Of a stretch of DNA of 51,389 bases, positions 46,871 to 51,389 are shown one piece after another. Each line of letters opens with the position of its first letter. The stretch's first letter is position 1. The notes below the pieces were generated by a model. The model worked only from the letters and a program-made list of their open reading frames with translations. It ran no database searches and was not told the origin of the DNA. The stretch covers positions 67,437-118,825 of the forward strand of contig BFEA01001085.1 in assembly GCA_003427395.1 (NCBI GenBank). Direction: 5' to 3'. Source of the DNA: Chara braunii. Taxonomy: Eukaryota > Streptophyta > Charophyceae > Charales > Characeae. The position numbers and the translations under genes are program-made.

Positions 46871-47525
46871 GGACATTTCATAAACCAGTTTGGCACGAGT
46901 AGCAGCGGAACCGGTGCTGCTGTTCGGGTATGGCCACAGGTCCTGCACAGGTACGGCGCGCGAGTCGCCTTTTGTGGTGATTAACCGAATGATCCCATAC
47001 GTAACTAGTGACACTGAAGTATGGTTGTGGCCTTAGGGCCTGTGGTATGGAATCCCGGTGCTGGAATTGGATCACTGGTATCGTTGGCCCTGTTGCTGGT
47101 GTTGTTGGACTCGCATGGTACCGTCGCTGTTGCGGAGCTGTGGACCTGGATTCCCAGGTACCCTCGGCCCTGAGGCCATGGATTCCCAGGTACCCTCGGT
47201 CCTGAGGCCCACGCCCAGGGGCAGCAATCCGCATATAGCCAGATCAGTTGACAAGAAAGGGGGATTTGGTAACTGGACGACTAAAGGGAACACAACGCTT
47301 GAATTGCGACCGCGGGGAACGGAGGTGACGTCAACATGAACGCCAAGGGGGCATCAACTATGGAGACCGCTTCTGTAAAAAGCTACTTCCTTCTGTAACG
47401 AAATCTGTCATGCTGCGAGAGAAGCCAACAACCCTATCCCGTAAGTGAAAGCAACAGGCACTACCTGCTGTTAATGGATCCTGCCATCCCTCCAGAGAAG
47501 CCACCAACCACTTTCCACAAATGAC

Positions 47526-47757
47526 GGTAATCTGATCACTGACGAAGAAACCAGACAGTAATGTGATTGCTGATGATGAGACCAGGCGGTAATCTGATCG
47601 TTGATAAAGAGACCAGGCAGTAATGTGATTGCTGATAATGAGACCAGACGGTAATCTGATTGCTGATGATGAGACCGGACGGTAATCTGATCGCTGATGA
47701 AGAAACCCGACAGTAATTTGATTGTTGTTGATGAGACCAGGCGGTAATGTGATTGGC
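47526..47757 (+). repeat. 31-bp minisatellite, about 7 copies
   Basis: Units of the form CGGTAATCTGATTGCTGATGATGAGACCAGG, shown here in two parts: CGGTAATCTGATTGC and TGATGATGAGACCAG. Confidence 0.88.
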
Positions 47758-47788
47758 CAGTAGAGCTGGCCGCAAAGCGTGCTACACC

Positions 47789-47985
47789 TCTGATGACGAG
47801 ATTAGACGGTGAGGTGCACGGACCTTGACGCTGACAGTGAAACGAGCTACTTCTCTGGTGATAAGATCAGACGGTGAAGTGAGCGGGCATTGCCGCTGGC
47901 TGTTAAGCGAGTTATTCTGCACTGGATGAGAGTGGACAGTAAAGTAAACAGCCCTTATCATTGGTTGTGAAGCGAAATATCCTGG
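47789..47985 (+). repeat. About 65-bp degenerate repeats, 3 copies
   Basis: Three units with GATCAGACGGTGAAGTGAGC, GCTGGCTGTTAAGCGAG and similar. They share ACGGTGA-type wording with the preceding 31-bp units and may derive from them. Confidence 0.6.
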
Positions 47986-48217
47986 TGAGGCTGGAACGGG
48001 GCTGCGTGTAATCATCTCATGAGCTGCTGCCCGTGCAAGCTCATAGCCGAAGAGAGGGGATGAGCTCAGCAAGAAAGAGGGTGAACTTGGGTGTGGTAGC
48101 CGTCAGGTTCATTACAGATCTGACTCGGCGGACAACAGCCAGCTAGCGTACAGAGCGGATGATGGTAGCTGGGCGGGTGTGTAAGAGTCATGGAGAAGGG
48201 AAGAGAGAGGAGAGGTG

Positions 48218-48438
48218 AGAGTGTGCAGGCAGAAAGAGAGTGCGAAGGCAGGAAGAAAATGCGCTGTCAGAAAGAGAGTGCGCAGGCAGGATGAAAATGC
48301 GTTGTCAGATAGAGAGTGTGCTGGCAGGTAGAGAATGCGCTGGCAGATAGAGGGTGCGCTGGCAGAAAGAGAGTGTGCAGGCAGATAGAGAGAGTGCGCA
48401 GGCAGACAGAAAGAGAGTTCCGCAGGCAGGTAAAGAGT

Positions 48439-48443
<5 letters not shown>
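48218..48443 (+). repeat. About 20-bp GA-rich minisatellite
   Basis: Roughly eleven units of GAGTGTGCAGGCAGAAAGA with variants (CTGGCAGATAGA), leading straight into a long (AG)n run. Confidence 0.8.

Positions 48444-48527
<84 letters not shown>
48443..48527 (+). repeat. (AG)n microsatellite
   Basis: About 42 uninterrupted AG dinucleotides. Confidence 0.98.
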
Positions 48528-48529
<2 letters not shown>

Positions 48530-48643
48530 AACAGAAAGCGCAGACTATTGTGGCTGTGATCAGCAGAGAGAGAGAGAGAAGGGGAATGACAGCACAACAG
48601 AGAGAGAGAGGGGGACTGACAACACAACAGAGAGAGTGAGAGG

Positions 48644-48645
<2 letters not shown>

Positions 48646-48708
<63 letters not shown>
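48646..48708 (+). repeat. Compound (GT)n(GA)n microsatellite
   Basis: About 14 GT followed by about 17 GA. The stretch 48709-49260 shows no repeat or gene. Confidence 0.98.
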
Positions 48709-48709
<1 letters not shown>

Positions 48710-49263
48710 CTGCAGAGTAAGAAGTCTGGTCACCACAATTGACCTTTCGAAAAGCTATTTGTTGTAAGTTCTCTGAAAAGGAGTAGAGTTTCGGTTGAAA
48801 CTTAAGATGATGTATAACAAATGCTCGTGACTTGTAGTGTGAACTTCCAAATGAAGATCGGGTTTCGCGCAGAAAAGGGAGACTTGAAAACAAAGGTATT
48901 GACCGTTGGGATTTCAATTCTGGGAATGCGGCGACATCATAGCGCTCGATCCCACATGTGCCACTTTGATAAAGAAGGGGGTCTTCTCCATTTCGAGTGA
49001 GGTTGAACGGTTGGATGGGGAGACTGGGAACATGTGGATTGAATGAGAACCCGAGGGTAGTATCTAGGAGAGAAGAGAAGGCGTGAAGATGACTATTGCA
49101 GTGGGCTCTCCTTGGAATACCTGGAACAGAGCCCGTGAGTTGACACACTATTTACACTTGATTGGTGTGTTTGAAACTGAATCTGCATTTAACAGCTCAC
49201 TCTTGATTGGTTCGCTTGGAACCAAGCCAGCGGACTGACTCGCTAATTACTCTCCCTGAAATT

Positions 49264-49298
49264 ATTTATTTATTTATTTGTTTATTTATTTATTTATC
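49264..49298 (+). repeat. (TTTA)n microsatellite
   Basis: About eight TTTA units, one carrying a G (TTTG). Confidence 0.95.
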
Positions 49299-49421
49299 TC
49301 AAGGATCACACTTTTATCATATGATTTCGAAGTAGATCTCGTTACTCAGCTTCCAGAGCGGCGAGAGAGACGGCGCAGGTAAGTGAGGGTGAAAAGAGAG
49401 TAAATGATAGTGCAAATCACT

Positions 49422-49655
49422 TCAGGCAGCAGCCTCTCATTGGCGGGTCAGGCAGCAACCGCTCATTGGGGGGTCAGGCAGCAGCCTCTCATTCGCAGAT
49501 CAGGTAGCGGCCTTTGATTGGGAGATCAGGTAGCATCTACTCATTGGCTAATCAAATAGCACCACTCATTGGCTGGTCCTGCACTCTCTTCCCATTGGCC
49601 GATCAGGCAATGGCCACTCATTGGTTGATCAGGGACTCTCTACTCATTGGGAGAT
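49422..49655 (+). repeat. 26-bp minisatellite, 9 copies, each with an ATTGG (CCAAT) core
   Basis: Units begin TCAGGCAGCAGCCTCTCATT followed by GGCGGG, at nearly exact 26-bp spacing. CTCATTGG or a close variant occurs in almost every unit, the reverse complement of a CCAAT box. It sits about 150-380 bp inside the right end of the LTR-like sequence. Confidence 0.88.
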
Positions 49656-49806
49656 CATTCACATAGTGCATTCGCAGCAGGCATTTCAACCCCCCCCACT
49701 CCCCTGCTGGTCGCTGAGGACCTCGGAAGCGGGCGCATCGAGTGACAGGCATTGTGGCCCTTGGCTTCAGCGAGAGGCAGGCGACCCCTCCCCGGGTTTC
49801 CTCACA

Positions 49807-50125
49807 ACGGTGCAGTCTGGTCTGTTCTCGTCTGAATTGTTGTGGTTTGGACTGATCTGGCCTGGTCCGATCTGATTCTGTCTGATTCTGGCCCTGTCTG
49901 GTAGGGCCCGGTCTGAGTCGGCCCGGTCTGACCACACCCAGTCTGGTCTGATCTGGCCTATACTGGCCTAAACTGGTATGATCCGGTACGGTCGAGTCCG
50001 ATCCGATCTGGTCCGATCGGGCTCGATCAGGTCCCGCCTGGACCGGTGTGATCCGGCCTGATATGTTGCAGTTCATTCTCGTCTAGGTCGACTAGGTCGG
50101 GTCTGGTCTGATTCCCCCCTTCGCC
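49807..50125 (+). repeat. Degenerate pentanucleotide (GTCTG/ATCTG) repeat
   Basis: GTCTG GTCTG TTCTC GTCTG and so on, keeping a 5-bp phase for about 300 bp with strong decay. Starts within 20 bp of the LTR-like end. Confidence 0.78.
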
Positions 50126-50880
50126 AAGTCATCCAAGCTCGCCCCTTTTGGTAGTGGTATCGCAGGCTGACAGTGATGATCTCGTGAGTCCTTTCTCTCT
50201 CCTCGTCGAATCTTCTAGGTTCGTTCCCCTCGGCTGTGTTATCGCAGGTAAGGGGGACTGGAAATCTCATCGCTCCTTCATGCTCGTCCCTAATTAGTTA
50301 ATGATCCATTCAGCTGTCTTGATAGAGTAATAGTTACTTCCGCCATTTACCCTCCCTTGACCAAATCTCTTCACTTTAACTTTTAGAGCAATAGGCGGTA
50401 ATCGAACCTCGTTCACACTTGTTGGCATGGGAACGTCCTGTCTGCATTCGGGAACTCTCTCCCTTCCCCTCTCTCTCTCTTCCCCGCGTGCGTCCCTCGT
50501 CCATAGCCAGCGCTGACTTGCGCTGCTCCGGTCGTGGCCTGCGCTCCCTCTCGCTGATCACCGCTTTCCCGCGGAAGCGAACCTCAGTAGCCAAGAAGCA
50601 TCATACACACGAAACCAGATAGCCAAGAGTTCCACCAAATAAGAACGCAACTTTTGCTCATAAGTAACAACGTTGGCATAGTCTCATCATCACCCACAAG
50701 GAACCAATGTCGGAATCGTATCAGGCGCTCAGCGCTCGGACTGCAGGTGAAAGATCATATCTAGCCTACGATCTATGATGCAGCTGGTGGCATCAACAAC
50801 CCTCCGAAGTACGAGCAGATCTCGTCAATGCCATTCGCCTCAAGCACCAGGTATGTCTCTCCTTTCACTCATAACCTCGA
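50126..50880. other. Unassigned sequence
   Basis: About 750 bp with no supported gene. TATCGCAGG occurs twice (near 50158 and 50240). An exon-like stretch at 50764-50850 ends in a good donor (CACCAG|GTATGT), but without a partner exon it is not called. Confidence 0.4.
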
Positions 50881-51339
50881 TTCTCACACTCGTGCGCAAC
50901 AGCTATCCCGCTCACAGCTCAGCCTCCGAACCACACACTCAGCTCGCTTTCATCCGCGTGCGGCTTAGATCAGCTCGCTCGGGCTTTCCCGCCCGTGCGC
51001 AGCCTCGTATCGTCTCATTCGCCATCTACGAGGTCCCGCCTTTCCGTGCGCAGCCCCGTCTCTCCGCGCGCAAAAGTTCCTTCCCCCCCCAGCGCGAGCT
51101 CCTTCATTCCCGCACGACTTCGTTCACCCCGCGCCGCTTCTTCCCACTCTCGCAGTTGTTCGCCCGACCACCATTCGCGCCTGCGTGGCTCTACGCTGGT
51201 CTCTCGCGCCGTGCGAGGCGTGGTGGCTTCTTCTCCTAGAGTAGCGACTCCTTCCTCGCGCGAACCTTCTCGCTCGCTTTCTCCTTCGGGAACGGGATGA
51301 CCCTCGTGCGCGATCACGCCCAGGTGCGTCCGCTGGTTA

Positions 51340-51341
<2 letters not shown>
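50880..51341. other. CpG- and pyrimidine-rich segment
   Basis: GC-rich with many CG dinucleotides and C/T runs. Overlapping Ser/Arg-rich frames exist on both strands, which is typical of composition bias rather than coding. It could be the edge of a CpG-rich promoter region of a gene beyond the window. Confidence 0.4.

Positions 51342-51389
<48 letters not shown>
51342..51389 (+). repeat. (CT)n microsatellite at window end
   Basis: Uninterrupted CT dinucleotides to the last base; the true length is unknown. Confidence 0.97.

Larger units (their letters stand above)
45258..49806 (+). mobile_element. Diverged LTR of a related retroelement family, opposite orientation
   Basis: The right end (49697-49806, minus strand) reads TGTGAGGAAACC, then CTCGCTGAAGCCAAGGGCC, TGTCACTCG, CGCCCGCTTCCGAGGTC and CAGCGACCAGCAGGG. 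These match the terminal 100 bp of the 5' LTR very closely. The left end starts TGACAGTCGGC, against TGTCAGGCGGC in the main LTR. The span is 4549 bp against about 4600, and the internal order is similar: AT-rich part, GGTTCGG/CAGGTTCGG subrepeats, GA-rich part. No target duplication, PBS or coding sequence adjoins it, so solo LTR or an element truncated by the window edge are both possible. Confidence 0.65.

Noticed and set aside
48112-49148. Long Ser/Leu-rich and Arg/Glu-rich frames
   Set aside because: Products of the (AG)n and (GT)n microsatellites.
49618-50076. 152-codon minus-strand ORF with DQTRPDQ-like repeats
   Set aside because: Translation of a 5-bp repeat; covers the LTR-like end as well.
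50764-50850. Possible host exon ending in CACCAG|GTATGT
   Set aside because: Short, with no second exon or recognisable protein; good splice-site matches of this size occur by chance.
51015-51317. Overlapping Ser/Arg-rich ORFs on both strands
   Set aside because: Open on both strands through GC and CpG composition; no domain seen.

Overview
This is repeat-rich eukaryotic DNA. Three blocks of evidence point to a green-lineage host. The retroelement's primer-binding site matches the 3' end of a plant-type tRNA-Asp. Plant-type telobox motifs (AAACCCTAA) cluster in its leader. Its Gag-Pol resembles, from memory, Ty3/gypsy proteins of charophyte algae such as Chara. That last point is recall, not a search; lineage confidence is moderate at best. 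No host gene, rRNA or tRNA gene could be supported.

Layout. (1) 1-1611 and 23487-45257 belong to one minisatellite field with a 23-bp unit (CCCACTAGTAACCCAAACCCACG). Its orientation flips repeatedly, and it has higher-order repeats of about 3.78 kb and 4.35-4.45 kb. A long inverted-repeat (foldback) segment is embedded three times. (2) 1612-23486 is a giant LTR retrotransposon on the minus strand, inserted into that satellite. It has LTRs of about 4.6 kb, TG...CA ends (one base mutated in the 3' LTR), a CCGC target duplication, and a tRNA-Asp PBS next to the right-hand (5') LTR. Read right to left, its order is: 5' LTR, PBS, AT-rich leader of about 1.7 kb, about 4.9 kb of unrecognised ORFs, gag with a CCHC knuckle and protease, a candidate -1 frameshift signal, pol (RT, RNase H, integrase with GPY motif), 3' LTR. 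(3) 45258-49806 looks like a diverged LTR of a related family in the opposite orientation, rich in short tandem repeats. (4) 49807-51389 is pentanucleotide repeat, unassigned DNA and a CpG/CT-rich end.

The most interesting part is the pre-gag region (12233-17108, minus strand). Two ORFs there (A and B) are clearly paralogous and share acidic, Trp-rich tails. A third (C) matches part of the same domain. Smaller ORFs follow, one pair joined by an ATGA stop-start overlap. I do not recognise these proteins. They would be an uncommon accessory gene set for an LTR retrotransposon.

The copy is decayed: gag, pol and the accessory ORFs carry stops and frameshifts, and RNase H has lost a likely catalytic Asp. 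Parts of the two LTRs carry undetermined bases at identical relative positions, so some of the assembly there is probably collapsed.
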